In this document: piece by piece, positions 13,201 through 24,930 of the stretch | Numbering within the stretch: position 1 is the first letter of the stretch | Layout: each line of letters starts with the position of its first letter | Assembly (NCBI RefSeq): GCF_009727055.1 | Contig: NC_052356.1 | Coordinates: forward strand, 5,511,363-5,575,362 | Direction: 5' to 3' | Length of the DNA: 64,000 nucleotides | Source of the DNA: Benincasa hispida | Taxonomy: Eukaryota; Streptophyta; Magnoliopsida; Cucurbitales; Cucurbitaceae | Position numbers and translations under genes: made by a program | Notes under the pieces: model-generated | Database searches by the model: none | Seen by the model: the letters and a program-made list of their open reading frames with translations, nothing else | What the model was told of the DNA's origin: nothing

Positions 13201-13459
13201 AACTTAAAAGCTAATGAAAACAACACAACAGTAAGGGGAAAGCCACAAACGTCGACATATGATTGCTAACAGTGATGAGGGGCACTCCGGGAGGTCGGTA
13301 TCGAACATTTCGAATAAGAGTATCAGCATTGTGGACAGAAGTGGTGTTTAGAAAATTTGCCACAGTCTTGGCAAAAGCACCCACTGCCATGAACATCATT
13401 TTCCTCGGAATTCCCCACATGTGGCTCATTCGCCCTGCCCACTCCATATGTCGTCCCAT
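10201..13459 (-). CDS. Tafazzin-like glycerophospholipid acyltransferase (NAPE synthase type)
   Basis: Coding exons: 13459-13251, 13061-12934, 12500-12415, 11979-11842, 10497-10201. All introns are GT-AG and all phases agree, giving 285 residues. The protein follows Arabidopsis At1g78690 (N-acylphosphatidylethanolamine synthase, tafazzin family; 284 residues as I recall) from start to end. Acyltransferase motifs are intact: NHMSTLDD with H67 and D72 of the H-x4-D catalytic pair, split by intron 1; GKCIPITRG at 113-121; HTFPEGK at 143-149; TPIVLPIVHRG near 174-184. The family moves acyl groups between phospholipids at membrane surfaces; tafazzins remodel cardiolipin. The start is set by MGRHMEW, matching the Arabidopsis N terminus; an in-frame GTG two codons upstream is not needed. 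It is a full gene surrounded by dead transposons. Function is inferred from similarity only. Confidence 0.94.
10498..11841 (-). other. Intron 4 of the acyltransferase gene
   Basis: The largest coding-region intron (1344 bp) runs from a GTAAAT donor to a CAG acceptor. It contains a plus-strand open frame of 145 codons at 11116-11553 with no recognisable domain and biased composition (many Pro, Ser, Asn, Gln). I treat that frame as chance. A relic insertion is possible, since this part is less AT-rich than the other introns. Confidence 0.6.
12275..12297. repeat. (GA)n microsatellite in intron 3
   Basis: A run of about eleven GA units lies inside intron 3 (11980-12414) of the acyltransferase gene. 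It is the likely length-polymorphic site in this locus. Confidence 0.85.
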
Positions 13460-13474
13460 GTCCACCGTAGGGCT

Positions 13475-14985
13475 CTGTGAACATGCCTCAAGCCCCTGTG
13501 TTTGGCTTCGAAATCAGCAAGAGGATGATGTACAGTAAAGATCCACATAATGCCCAGATGTAAGGAACCGACTATTCAAGACCAGACACAAGGGTCATTA
13601 CACATGCATGCAACCAACACTAGACAAAAATAAACAACTTAAATGCAGAAACTCATGAACTTTGCAATCATGAATCACCCATTTCAACGTGAGAAATTTA
13701 AATTTGTAATCCATCCCAAAACAATGTTCAGTTTGGGATCCCAAAATTTAGAAAACATAACATAAGTTTTCAAGTAGTGAAACAAATAAGTTGACTTAAA
13801 TGCGGAAAATCATGAACTTCGTGGTCATTCTAACAAAACTCTACCTAAGTTGCCCTATTCTTACCTAAAATGTTTATTTGGAAAGGGTGAGTACTAAAAG
13901 AATACTCGGCAAGAGACCCCACCCCGCTATTGGAGTCAGAAAATGAAAACACATGCAACGAGACTATGTTTATGTGACTGTGGTGGGACCTAAACTTACT
14001 TTCTACAGTTTCCATTCCTTTCCCTTTAATATGTTGGGATGTGCACCACTTTCGTGCACATAAATTGTATACATCACTTTCACATACACATAACCCACTG
14101 GGCGTGCATCACTTTCATACACCTCAAACCTTTCTAGGTATGCATCACATTCAATTTCATACATACAGACCCTAGAACATCACTTTCATGCACTAGAGCC
14201 CTTAGACATGAACCAGTTCCGTGCATTTAAATCATACAAGAAAAAGGGAAATTGAAAAAGGGAAATTGTTCAACGTTTTCATGCGGCATTCACACATGCA
14301 TGAGGTCCCATATAGAAATTTGATTTCACAATATGTGCAACAGAATAAATCTTGCAGCCATCATCAAATCAAACTTCACATATATGACGTACATAACATA
14401 ACGTTCGTGGCCTTCACATGCTATAAGATTCACATCTCATGCCTTACTCAATTGTAGATAATTTTCGTAAATGACACTCTCAAAACAATGCATTCAAATT
14501 CATATTCATGACATCTAAAATACATGACTTTCAAGGTTTAAGACTAACTCAAGAATTCACATAAGATGTACAGTAAACACCCCACCTCGTCCCTAAGTCA
14601 TTCCAACAGAAAATTTTCTTCCGCTTATGTAACCTCGATCAACGTCCTAAGCCAAAACTCAATTTAGTACCAATTCAAGCCGAGTAAAAGTCCACTGGGT
14701 TCCAATGTGCTTAGAATAGTTACCCAATAGAATTTTTCTCCCAAAAATTCAACGAACCTTCCAAATCCAAGCACAACAACACCCAAGACTAATCAGAAAA
14801 CATACAACATAAAATAATGAGTCCAAGAGAAGACCGGAGCCTAGAAACCCACCAAAAATTCCGCCAAAAGTCTTAATCTCTTGCTGGTCAGTACACTAAA
14901 CTCCTCCAAACTCGAGAATCTAAGTTAAATTAAAGCCAAACGGGTTATGAGTAATCAACGATCAAAGCACCCACATTAAACTTAC
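13475..14985 (-). other. Probable 5' UTR intron of the acyltransferase gene
   Basis: On the minus strand a strong donor (TTTTG followed by GTAAGTTTAATG, boundary at 14986/14985) and an acceptor (TGTTCACAG, boundary at 13475/13474) bracket a 1511-bp stretch with no homology to coding sequence. The coding start at 13459 lies 16 bases inside the following exon. YJU2 in this window has the same arrangement. Inferred from splice signals alone. Confidence 0.5.
14041..14226. repeat. Degenerate GCATCACTTTCATACAC repeat cluster
   Basis: About five or six copies of a GCATCACTTTCATRCAC-like word recur every 30-50 bases (for example around 14041, 14070, 14105, 14142, 14175 and 14213). They lie within the probable 5' UTR intron of the acyltransferase gene. 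Spacing is irregular, so this is an eroded tandem array rather than a clean satellite. Confidence 0.6.
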
Positions 14986-15190
14986 CAAAACTCCAATCCA
15001 CTGCTCCTAACCAAATTCCGGAGGCGGCCGCGGCGATCGACGATCGACGGAGGCCGACGGCTGCGCTGTGAAAGAGAAAAAAACCCTTGAATCACAGAGA
15101 CAGCCTACAGGCGAAAAAGGCACGAGCTGCAGCGTTCGGCAGCAGTCGTCGGCGTGGCTGCTGGCGTGAGGGAGTCACTGACGCAGAGAG
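14986..15190 (-). promoter_or_regulatory. GC-rich leader and promoter-proximal region of the acyltransferase gene
   Basis: A short GC-rich island (especially 15018-15065 and 15125-15175, with GCGGCCGCGGCGATCG) stands out from the AT-rich surroundings. It lies just upstream, on the minus strand, of the donor at 14986. This is the expected position of the first, non-coding exon and transcription start. I could not place a TATA box with confidence. Confidence 0.5.
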
Positions 15191-15395
15191 AGGGATCGGG
15201 GAAAGAAAAGAGTGAGCATAAGTGAGGAAAATGGATAAGAAAACTTGTTCAGCTAACCCATTTTGGAGGGCAAAACGAAAGATACGTCCATATTATATTA
15301 ATATCTTTAACTTTTTATTTTAAAAAGCTCTATTTTCACCAATATTAGTGTTATTACGATCCACGATCTTTATCAGTCAGGTAGAGACATGTGAG

Positions 15396-15490
15396 TGGGG
15401 TATCATATATAAAGAGTTTAAGGGCATGTAGGGTATCATATATAAAGAGTTTAATGGGCATGTAGGGTATCATATATAAAGAGTTTAACG
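15396..15490 (+). repeat. Tandem triplication, about 40-bp unit
   Basis: The core GGTATCATATATAAAGAG occurs three times (starting near 15399, 15432 and 15467), with GGGCATGTAG linking the copies. It immediately precedes the recognisable part of the truncated copia-type LTR and may be an amplified piece of that LTR. Confidence 0.8.
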
Positions 15491-16528
15491 GGACTACGAA
15501 ATGATTAGTCTCTCTTTATAACACCGTTATTTGAAGAGATTAGCATTTCAATAGGACGACCATAAGGGAGTTATGAACTCCTGTCTACGAGAGCAATCAT
15601 TTTATTTGTATGAGTGAGAGTGGGTTGAGTCACTGCCTTAAGAAGCCTACCACTTTTGGATTTGTCTGAATAGAGAGCTGAGAATATAATATACAAGAAG
15701 AAATTCACTCATTTTCGATTCTAGTGTAAGTAAATGAATTAGTTTTTTGAGAGTTGATTCCGGGTCTTGAACAATGAAGGTCATCTTCCTCTCGGGCTAG
15801 AAAGGAGTTAGTTTATAGTTGGACTATAACTAACGGTTCATTAAAGGGATCAATGACACTTAAGAAGTTAGATGTAACTATAGGGGTAAAACGGTATTTT
15901 GACCTAGTTGTAGTTATGAACTATTCGTGAAGGGTCGACTTACTGTTGATTGGTTATATCTATAGACATAGAAATATATCTATAGTGTGAAGTGCAACTG
16001 TCGATCTTTAGTAGAGTGACCAACAATTAATGAAGGGTGATTAATTTAATTAAAGAGTTTAATTAATAAATCTCGTATCACTGGAGCTTCTAATTTATAG
16101 GTCCATAAGGTCCCCTTACTAGCTCAATAAGGATTAAACAAGAATAAATTAATTTTGGATTAATTTGAATTATTCAAGTTAGATAAAGGAAAATAATTGT
16201 ATGAAATGTAATTAATATAATGCATAATGATACATTATAAATTTTCATGAGAGAGAGAAATATTTGAATATAATTCAAATATTAATTATATGAATGAGAT
16301 TCATATAAATATTATAGGTTAAAATTTAATGTGATTATGATTCATATTAAAATTATAGGTTATGTGAGAGAATATAAACTATAGGTTATATTATATATGA
16401 TATAATATAAATTATGGGTTATATTATATATGATATAATATAAGGTTCTTGGGAATTATTTTGTGTGTTGAAGGGAGTTATTCTGAATAATTCCCCTCAC
16501 CCTTCTTTCATAACAAACAAGACACTTT
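15486..16528 (+). repeat. Left part of a copia-type LTR, split by an Athila insertion
   Basis: This shares blocks with the solo-LTR family (AGGACGACCATAAGG, GTGAGAGTGGGTTGAG, GGTCTTGAACAATG, GGTCCCCTTACTAGCTC), but its 5' end is lost. It stops at 16528 where the Athila element begins and appears to resume at 27185-27571. The flanking CTTT at 16525-16528 recurs at 27185-27188. Confidence 0.7.
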
Positions 16529-18271
16529 TGAGGAAGAAGCAATATGTGAATTTTACAAAAGATTGATTTTTTTCTCACTGGCTTTTTGATGTGTTATTTT
16601 ATGAGGTGAAAATATGGAATGAGATGTGGTGATGGAATTGCGCTGAGCAACAAGTTTTCTCAGTGGAATCCAAATATAAACCCCACAGAGTTTCCTGGTA
16701 AGTTTAGGGTCGAACTCAGGGACTTGGGAAAACGGTATGCGATGGTAATTTTCAGGAAGACTTTGCGGTAACCGGTAACTCAAATAGTTGTTTGATGTTG
16801 TTGTTTGCGGTAATAAAATAAACGAATACGGCGGAGTTTCAAAAAGAGTTAATAATACGGAAGATGCGATGAGTATACGGTGAACAAGTTGAGAAGGGGT
16901 TCGACTAACACTTCCTAGGATGCTTTCATGTTATGCGATCATGCAACACACATACAATAACAAGCCATTTCTCGACGCGAATGCTACGACTTCTAATACT
17001 AGAACGCATGCGATATATGTGATGAGTCTATAGGACCTACACATAAGTCTTTATTCTTATCCATGTGATGACAAAATGACACATACACAAATAAGGCGAC
17101 CACATAATATCATACCTATCTCTAGGATGCATGCGATGCAGGTTGGCAAATAGAGCTTATCTTTAAGTCCCTATCTCTTGCTTATGCAGATCTAATCTTG
17201 CTCTCTCGAGTCTAGATTCTAACCTAGCTCTCTCAAGTCTTAGATTCTTTCTTTAGACTCTCTCTCGAATAGCTCTAAAGGGGTGTTGGGCACAACATAA
17301 AACAAGATAATCGCATGCAATGAAGATCCTAGGTCATGTTAGCTTAGTACTTCTCAACCCATTTGATAAGTTTAGCTACTCATGCATGCTTTCAAGAGAG
17401 TGAACAAATGTAGATAAAGAAATTCCATTGTATAAATATAGAGTTGAAATACAAAATAACAATGCAAGATGAGAATAAAGAGTCTGGTAGCAATCTCTTG
17501 CTTCCCAAGGCTTTTACACTGTCTTTTCTACTTTGTTCAAAAGATAGTCTCACTCTCGCGAGAGTCGGCCTGCTCTCTGCTTTTCCACGCCTCCAGGTTC
17601 TCTCTCGAGTTGTCCTGAGCGATCTTCCAGTGTCTTTTCCCTTCTCTCGCTCTGCCTTAAAATAAAAGAAAAACTAAGAACAAGGCTATTCTAAGGAAAA
17701 ATTCTCTAAGTGTTCGAACTTGCTGAACCCCTTTTCTGAAGGTTGCCTTCGATATTTATAGAGCCTCAGGGTGAAAGGCGACTTCTCGCTTATGATTGCA
17801 CAGATGGGATGACTTTAATTCTCTAACTGATGCGCCGAATATTTGTCACCGGAAAGCTGAGTGTACTTGTTATCGTTAGCGGCTTGTCAACTTAATTCGG
17901 ATTCGACTGTCATCAGCTTTCTGTCCCATCGTAATTAATTATGCCTTTCACCCAGATGCGCTCACCAAGTTGCGCCAGTTCTATGCGGCAATCCTTCTTG
18001 AGTAGATGTTTGCGTGCACAAATCACCACAAAGCCTTGCGGTAATGCTGCGCTCGTCCGTTGATTTCTTGTGATCACACTTTCCGCCTTGCGTCAACACA
18101 TATTCTGCATAAAAATACAAAAGTTAACTGTTTCTATGTGAAGGACGAATGCGACCGCAATGTTATAAACTTAATGCTTTTTGGACGCAATGTAGCATAT
18201 TTTATCAACGCAAACCTTCATTGTTTAATAACTTAGCACTGTAATAACGTGCATTTCTGCCCGTTATCACA
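16529..18271 (-). repeat. 3' LTR of the second Athila element
   Basis: It shares blocks with 25095-27184, including GGTCGAACTCAGGGACTTG (near 16708 and 25311), TCTCTCGAGT, and the TGCGGT-rich composition. It is about 350 bp shorter than the other LTR. The left edge is placed at TG after CTTT and the right edge at 18271 by the purine tract. The short open frames inside are not genes. Confidence 0.7.
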
Positions 18272-18356
18272 CCCCCAAATTTAAACAATGCTTGTCTTCA
18301 AGCATAAGCTCAAGATTTCCTTTAGAAAGTCGACCGCAATCTCGTTTCCTAGATTT

Positions 18357-18524
18357 CTCAAGGATACTTCATTCAAATCCTATACACCAAATTTTCCTTA
18401 ATTCTTATTCAAGTCTCTTCTTAAAAAATTTTTAAGACCTCTCAAGGATACTTCATTCAAATCCTATACACCAAATTTTCCTTAATTCTTATTCAAGTCT
18501 CTTCTTAAAATATTTCTAAGACCT
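18357..18524. repeat. 84-bp tandem duplication
   Basis: Copies 18357-18440 and 18441-18524 both start CTCAAGGATACTTCATTCAA and end AAGACCT. They differ at only a few positions near the end, so the duplication is younger than most of the decay in the host element. Confidence 0.95.
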
Positions 18525-18635
18525 AGGGACCGTAAGATTAACCTTAAAAAAGGACTTTACTAGATTCTAAGACATCGCATGATTTATTTCAAAAACACTT
18601 TTTCACTGGGTGTCAAATGATTCTAAAATATTTCG

Positions 18636-18880
18636 TTTTGGCTTGCCCCCACGTGTGTCATGCGGACATCCAACTACGAGCAAGGCGCTCTTCCTCAGAC
18701 TAAACTCATACCTACTTGGCAGCGGAGTTGTGGTCATTTATTTATGCGTTGATCCTGGCGACTTACTTTCTTTTTGGCTTTCCCCCACGTGTGTCATGCA
18801 GACATCCAACTACGAGTAAGTGCCCTTCACAACTTAACTCTTATCAACATGGGTTTCCCCATTGCGCTGACAATGGAGTT
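18636..18880. repeat. Duplicated GGCTTGCCCCCACGTG block
   Basis: A block beginning TTTTGGCTTGCCCCCACGTG near 18639 recurs near 18774 as TTTTGGCTTTCCCCCACGTG, followed both times by GTGTCATGC and ACATCCAACTACGAG. A more diverged copy lies near 35628 in another Athila/Tat 3' region. It is conserved non-coding sequence of these elements, of unknown role. Confidence 0.8.
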
Positions 18881-19599
18881 GTTATTCTCAGAATTTTTTC
18901 TCTTTTTTTTAAATAGATCTAAAAATAGCAAGGTCGAAAATAAATACCTCATCCTCAAATTTAAAACGCAGTAATGTTCTCATTGCCAAAAGATTGAAAG
19001 AAGTCATGCGATGTTCTTAGGAAGTTTGGTAAATGGTCAGTTTGGAAGAAAGCTAGCAGATCACTAACTTCTAGAAATATTTCATGAGGTGACTTGTCCT
19101 AAAATTAAGTTGGCTCTAGTGTATATGAAAAAATAGAAGCACGTGTTTCATCATTGAAATCATAATTGGCAAAGAGACAACATGCTGTGACTTACTAAAT
19201 TTATCAATGTTAAATGATTGTGGTAATTAAAGAGGATGCGGTGATAAAACTTTAAAAATCAAAATGTGATGCGATAGTGCAAAATTTGGAATAAAGTGAA
19301 GGAAAAATACAATCCCCAAATTTGCGCTGTCGCCCGCATTGTTTGTTGATGCATCCTGCTTTGCGGCGATCTTCTTTCTTTGGATTGCGGTGACAGAGTA
19401 AAGTAGTTGTATCTTCGTGTAGCGCCTCCGCAATTGTTCGCCTCGATCGTTGCAAGAAAAACATCGAGAGAGTCAATTATTAAAAAAAAGCAAAGTTAAA
19501 AAAATCGCTTACCGCATTTTTTTTAAGATAAAGAACTAAACATATAGTGAAATGAAAATACTAAGAGGTAGAGAAAAATAGAATATTTAATGATTCCAA

Positions 19600-20836
19600 C
19601 GGGTACTTCACAAAACTTACATCCCTGATGAATTTCGATCGTTTGATAGCGTAGGGACCACCCACTTCTTCCTTATTCAGAGTTTCTCAGTTCCACGGAG
19701 TCGACTTGGTGATGCCAGCCTTCTCCGTGATACACTTTTACTCGATACCCATTAACTTTGAATATGTTGGTTCCATCATCATTAGATAACTCGACCGCAC
19801 CATGCAGGAATACCTCTCTGATATGAATGGTCCAGACCAACGTGACTTTAATTTCCTAGGGAAGAGCCGCAGTCGTGAATTGAATAGTAAGACCCTCTGC
19901 CTGACTTGGAGGTTATTGCCACATATGTGTTTGTCGTACCAGCGCTTTGCACGCTCCTTATAGATCTTTGCGTTCTCATATGCGTTAATCCTCTATTCTT
20001 CCAGCTTGACCAATTGAAGTTTTCTCACTTCTCTTGCTGTTTCAAATCAAAGTTTAGCTTCTTCACCGCCCATAGCGCTTTGTGTTCCAGCTTCAATGGC
20101 AAATGACATGCTTTACCAAATACCAACGCATACGAGGACATATCTATGGTGTTTTAAAAGTCGTCTAGTATGCCCACAACGCATCGTCAAGCTTTGTTGC
20201 CCAATCCTTTCGTGAAGGCTTTACCACCTTCTCCAGTATTAGCTTGATATCTCGATTGGAAACCTCGACTTGACCATTCATCTACGGATGGTATGCGGTA
20301 GCAACTTTAGGAGGATGTTATTATTTGCGCAGCAATTCTTTTACAGTATGATTGACAAGTGGTCCCTTCGTCACTTATTATGGCACGGGAGTGCCAAAAC
20401 GAGTGAAAATTCTTATTCTTCAGGAATTTAGAGACTACTGCCGCATCGCTTGCGGCGCATGCCACTGCTTTTACCCATTTGGACACGTAGTCGACGGCTA
20501 ACAAAATATAATTTTTACCATTCGATGGTGAGAATGGTCCCATGAAATCAATGCCCCAGACGTCGTACAACTCAAGTTCTAAAATGGTGTTCATAAGCAT
20601 CACATGTTTCCATGAAATGTTATCTATGTGTTGGCACCGGTCACACTTCATCACGTAGTCAGCTGCATCCTTAAACAGTGTCGGCCAATAGAATCCATTT
20701 TGCAATACCTTAGCTGCGGTGTGCTATTCTCCAAAGTGCCCACCATAAGATGAATCATGACATTGCGATAATATGCGTTTTGAGCAGCATTCGATACACA
20801 TAATTGCAGAATCTGGTCTGCCCCTTTCTTGTACAA
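19600..20836 (-). pseudogene. Athila integrase remnant
   Basis: The zinc-binding HHCC region ends in MKCDRCQHI. The catalytic core shows the first Asp in DVWGIDFMGPFSPSNG, the second in IISDEGTT (usual form SDxGTHF), and a Glu in [11 protein letters not shown] near 20215-20255. A stop lies just before that Glu and more follow in the C-terminal part, which continues to about 19600 with an [20 protein letters not shown] tail. It would insert the element DNA if intact; it is broken here. Confidence 0.85.
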
Positions 20837-20977
20837 ATTTGGCTCATTCTAAAAATATGATCTACATTCGTGCTTGAGCCTCCTCCTTTGGTGATCAGTA
20901 TACTCTTCAGGGAATTTCTCACAAACCAGATAGTTGACTATGTTGGTGTACCATGGCAATTCTTCAATATGAAACAG

Positions 20978-22374
20978 CTACTCATCTGGGAACATCGCAC
21001 TCATCTCTGACTCATTGCGGTCAATCTCAGGATTTTCCAATCTGGATAAGTGATCCGCAACTTGGTTCTTCGTCCCTTTGCGATCAATTATTTCTATGTC
21101 AAATTCCTGGAGGAGGAGAACCCATCTGATCAACCTCGGCTTTACATCCTTCTTTGTCATTAAATACTTTATCGTCGAGTGATCAGTGTGGATGAGTACT
21201 TTTGTTCCCAGCAAGTATGCTCTAAAATTTTCTAACGCAAAAATTACCATAAGTAGCTATTTTTCGGTGGTGGTGTAGTTAGTCTGAGCAGGATTCAAAG
21301 TCTTACTCACATATGCGATGGGATGTAATATTGTTTTTCTTTTTTGTGCCAGAGCTGCTCCCATTGCATACTTGCTTGCATCGTACATTACTTCAAAGGG
21401 AAGTGTCCAATCTGGTGTGATCAACACGGGTGCGGTCGTCAATGCATACTTCAAAATTCTGAATGCGTTAAGGCAATTTTCGTCAAAATCAAATTTTCTT
21501 TCAGCCTCCATCAACGCACTCAGCGGTCGTGCTATTTTCGAAAAGTCCTTGACAAAACGTCTGTAAAATCCGGCATGCCCCAAGAAACTTCTTACAACCT
21601 TTACGCTTGTTGGAGGTGGAAGTTTTTCAATTGTGTCTATTTTTGCTTTGTCCACCTCCAACCTATCCCGAGATATTTTGTGCCCCAGCACAATGCCCTC
21701 CTTCACCATAAAATGACATTTTTCCTAGTTAAGTACGAGATTCGTCTCCTCACATCTTTTCAATATCTTCTCCAGGTTGGCAAGATAAACTTCGTATGTG
21801 TGCCTATAGACAGAGAAGTCATCCATGAATATTTCAACAGAGTCCTCAAGATATTCTGAAAAGATGGCCATTATGCACCTTTAGAATGTACTTGGCGCAT
21901 TGTAGAGGCCGAACGGCATGCGGGGAAAAGCAAAAGTTCCGTATGGACAGGTGAATGTGGTCTTATCCTGATCTTTTGGAGAAATCATAATCTGGTTATA
22001 CCCGACATACCCATCCAAAAAGCAGTAGAAGTCATTTCCAGCCAGACGATCCAGCATTTGGTCAATGAAAGGTAAAAGGAAATGATCTTTCTTCGTTGCC
22101 GCATTCAGCTTGGGTAGTCCATGCAAATATGCCACCCGGTGACGGTTCTTTGTGGTATCAACTCATTATTTTCGTTGGGGACTACCGTCATGTTGCCTTT
22201 TTTTGGCATGCACTGCACGGAGCTGACCCACGTGCTGTCTGCTATTGGATAAATAATGTCCGCATCTAACCACTTGATGATCTCCTTCTTAACGACCTCT
22301 TTCATTGCAGGGTTGAGTCTGTGCTGATGTTCGATCGATGTCTTGTGGTTTTCTTCGAGACGAATTCGGTGCAT
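20978..22374 (-). pseudogene. Athila reverse transcriptase and RNase H remnant
   Basis: Three long minus-strand pieces read in order. The RT fingers and palm carry WVSSVQCMPKKGN, CFLDGYVGYNQI and MPFGLYNAPSTF; the catalytic FMDDF lies at 21812-21829 in a gap between open pieces. Then comes the thumb and connection part (SFLGHAGFYRRFVKDFSKIA) and RNase H ([34 protein letters not shown]). At least four stops or frame changes separate the pieces. The YVGYNQI and NAPSTF spellings are those of Athila/Tat. Confidence 0.9.
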
Positions 22375-22437
22375 ACAGTATATGGGGATAATTCCTCAAA
22401 TGTCTGCAAGTGTCCAGCCAATCGCTCGCACATGTTT

Positions 22438-23196
22438 TCACAGAATGCGTATAAACGCATTATTCTGGTCTTCATAAAGTTCTAAGGAAATAATTACTGG
22501 CAGCTTTTCGTTCTGCCCCAAAAATGCATACTTTAGGTGATTCGGCAGGGTCTTCAACTCTATTATTGGTGGTTCTTTCAAGGACGGTTGCGTTGTTTTT
22601 CTTTCTTCATTTTCTATTGGCTCTTCTTCTTGGGTTGCGATCATCTCAACTTCCTTATTTGTTTTTTCTATGATCGCATTACATGCAACAATGGATACAC
22701 TTGCATCCTCTTCTTCATTTTCATCGTCAGGATTTTCTTCTTCAGTCATATTCTGGTCGTCGTCAGATTCATGTAGGTCTTCTTCGTTAGGAAACTTCAT
22801 GGCACAGATGATGTTGAACTTGAGCTTTTGTCCATTCACGCTCAAGGTAATCTCTCCTTTGTGCACATCAATCTGGGCACGACCTGTTGATAAAAATGAC
22901 CGCCCTAGTATGATGGGCACATCTTTGTCGGCTTCGTAATCTAAGACGATGAAGTCGGCTGGTAATATAACTTTGTCAATGGTAACTAGCACATCCTTCA
23001 CCTTCCCCTCTGGATGCACAAGAGATCTATCTGCTAGTTGAAGAGTCACGGTCGTGGGCGCAAGTTGCCTTACATTTAGCTGCTTAAAGGTTGACAGAGG
23101 CATCAAGTTGATGCTGGCTCCCAGGTCACACAATGCTTGCCCGATGTACAATCCTTCAATAGAGCAAGGTATAGTAAAAGTCGCAGGATTGCTCAT
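22438..23196 (-). pseudogene. Athila aspartic protease region
   Basis: A 252-codon open piece covers the retropepsin domain. The active-site block ALCDLGASINLMP is complete, followed by VTLQLADRSLVHPEGKVKDV and VPIILGRSFLSTGRAQIDVH. A strongly acidic linker (EEENPDDENEEEDAS) leads towards RT. This is the best-preserved coding part of the element; the frame is lost before RT. Confidence 0.9.
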
Positions 23197-24930
23197 CCTT
23201 CGGTGGGATTATTGATTTCGAGCTCTGCGTCAAAGCCATCGTGGAAAACTTACCAGTGCCTCTCTTCTTGGTTACCATATCCTTCAAAAACTTCGCATAA
23301 GCATGCATCTTCTCAATCATTTTACTGAACGGAATATTAATATGCAATTGTTTTAACATAGTCATGAAACGTTGGTACTGTACTTCGTCATTCTTCTTCT
23401 TTCTGAGTCTTTGCGGGAAAGGTGACAACTGTACTCTCACGGTCTCCTTTTCTGTCGGCTTTGAGTGGACGCAATTTCCAACTCTATCACTTCTTTTTCC
23501 CCTTCTTCTTCCTGAGTCGCTGCAATTTCAGGTTCTAGCTTAATTGGAGCCGTCCGGCTAGGCTTCTTCCTTTCTCCCTCCACAATTTTTCCACTCCGCA
23601 ATGTCACAACTTGACATTACTCTTTATCTAATCCCCCTGGGTTGCGTGGGAGTTTTGTTGAACTCGGCAGGGCCCCTAGAGGTATGTTCTTTAGCTCACT
23701 TGTAATCTGGCTCATCTGTAATTCCAAGTTGCGGATAGACGTCGCCTGGTTTTGAAGCACAATTTCGTTTTTCTCGATATACTGCTTCAATAGACTTTCT
23801 AAGGAGGAAGATTGCGGTGGTTGCAAACTACTGGCTTGACTGCTCGTTTGACCGTTATTTCGTGGGAAGAATCCGGATGGCCCTTCATTTTATGCCACAG
23901 ATTGGAAATTTTGTTGCTGATTTTTTCACACAAAGTTGGGGCCACTCGGGGTTATAAGTGTTAGAGAATGGATTATTTTTCACAAAATAAATAGACTGTG
24001 GATTCTGTGGGCATTCTTCCATTGCGTTTCCTTCACCGTAAGTCGCATACCTTGCGCCAGTCTGATTAATTGCGTTTACTTGCCTATTATGCGGCGCTGG
24101 GCTGTTGATTGTGATTCCTTGAATTAGGTTCATCATTGCGGTCATCTGACTCTGAAGTGAAGCAATAGCACCATTGCTTGCGTCGTTATCTTTTATTCTT
24201 AGTCTCTGATCGCACTCTCTCCAATCCTTGTGATTTTTAGAGATGCGATCCAGAATGTTCTTAGCCTCATCATACGTTTTGTCTAGTAGACCACCAGCGG
24301 CTGCCGTATTAGCAGCGGTCTGTGAAGCGGGATTTAAACCGTGATAAAAAAATTTCCATTTGCAGGTAGTTTGGCAATCCGTTGTGTGGACAGTCCCTGA
24401 CCAGCCTCTTAAACTTCGTCCAGGCATCGCTGAGCGATTCGTCCATGTCTTGTTCAAAATTGGTTATTAGTTTTCTTCTTCTAGCATTCTCAGTAGGTGG
24501 AAAATGTTTCTTCATAAACTTTTCTACGACCTATTCCCATGAAGTGATATCTCCCTGCTCGAGGGAATACACCCATTTTCGTGCCTGATCACAAGAGAAA
24601 ATGGAAAAAGAGTTAGTCAAACTTCTTCAGCAGAGATATTTGGGAACATAAAAGTGTTGCAGATTTTTATAAAGCTTTGGGGGTGGGCGTGCGGGTCCTT
24701 GCCACGCCGTCCTCCGAATTGTCCTGCAGTCTGGATCATCTATAGCATCACCGGTTTCATTTCGAATCGGCTTTCATCAAGAGCAGGCCTCATGATTTTT
24801 AGAGAGAAATCGTAGAGGTTTGGCGATGCATAGTCCCTGATGGGTCTATTACGATCGTTTGCCAGTAGGATTGGATTCGCCATGACGTTGTTTTCGTTTG
24901 GTGCTCTGTTTCCAAGCTGCTCCACCATAT
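23156..24930 (-). pseudogene. Athila gag remnant
   Basis: Overlapping minus-strand frames give the Athila gag. The N-terminal part has NRPIRDYASPNLYDFS. The capsid core has MKKHFPPTENARRRKLITNF, then ESLSDAWTKFKRLVRDCPHN and IFLSRFKSRFTDRC. A mid part has GGLLDKTYDEAKNILDRIS. The C-terminal part includes LEMQMSQI-like and LQNQATSIRNLELQMSQI blocks. At least three frame changes occur between 24457 and 23440. Confidence 0.85.

Larger units (their letters stand above)
18272..19600 (-). other. Untranslated 3' internal region of the Athila element
   Basis: Between the integrase tail and the 3' LTR there is no supported gene. It carries an 84-bp tandem duplication (18357-18524) and a duplicated block of about 145 bp (18636-18880). 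An env-like frame, found in some Athila copies, was not seen. Confidence 0.6.

Noticed and set aside
13457..13465. Start of the acyltransferase at the GTG codon two codons before the ATG
   Set aside because: The ATG at 13459 gives MGRHMEW, matching the known N terminus of the family; plant nuclear genes rarely start at GTG.
21318..21859. Plus-strand open frames of 82 and 171 codons opposite the RT/RNase H region
   Set aside because: They are antisense shadows of the minus-strand Athila pol, which carries the recognised motifs.
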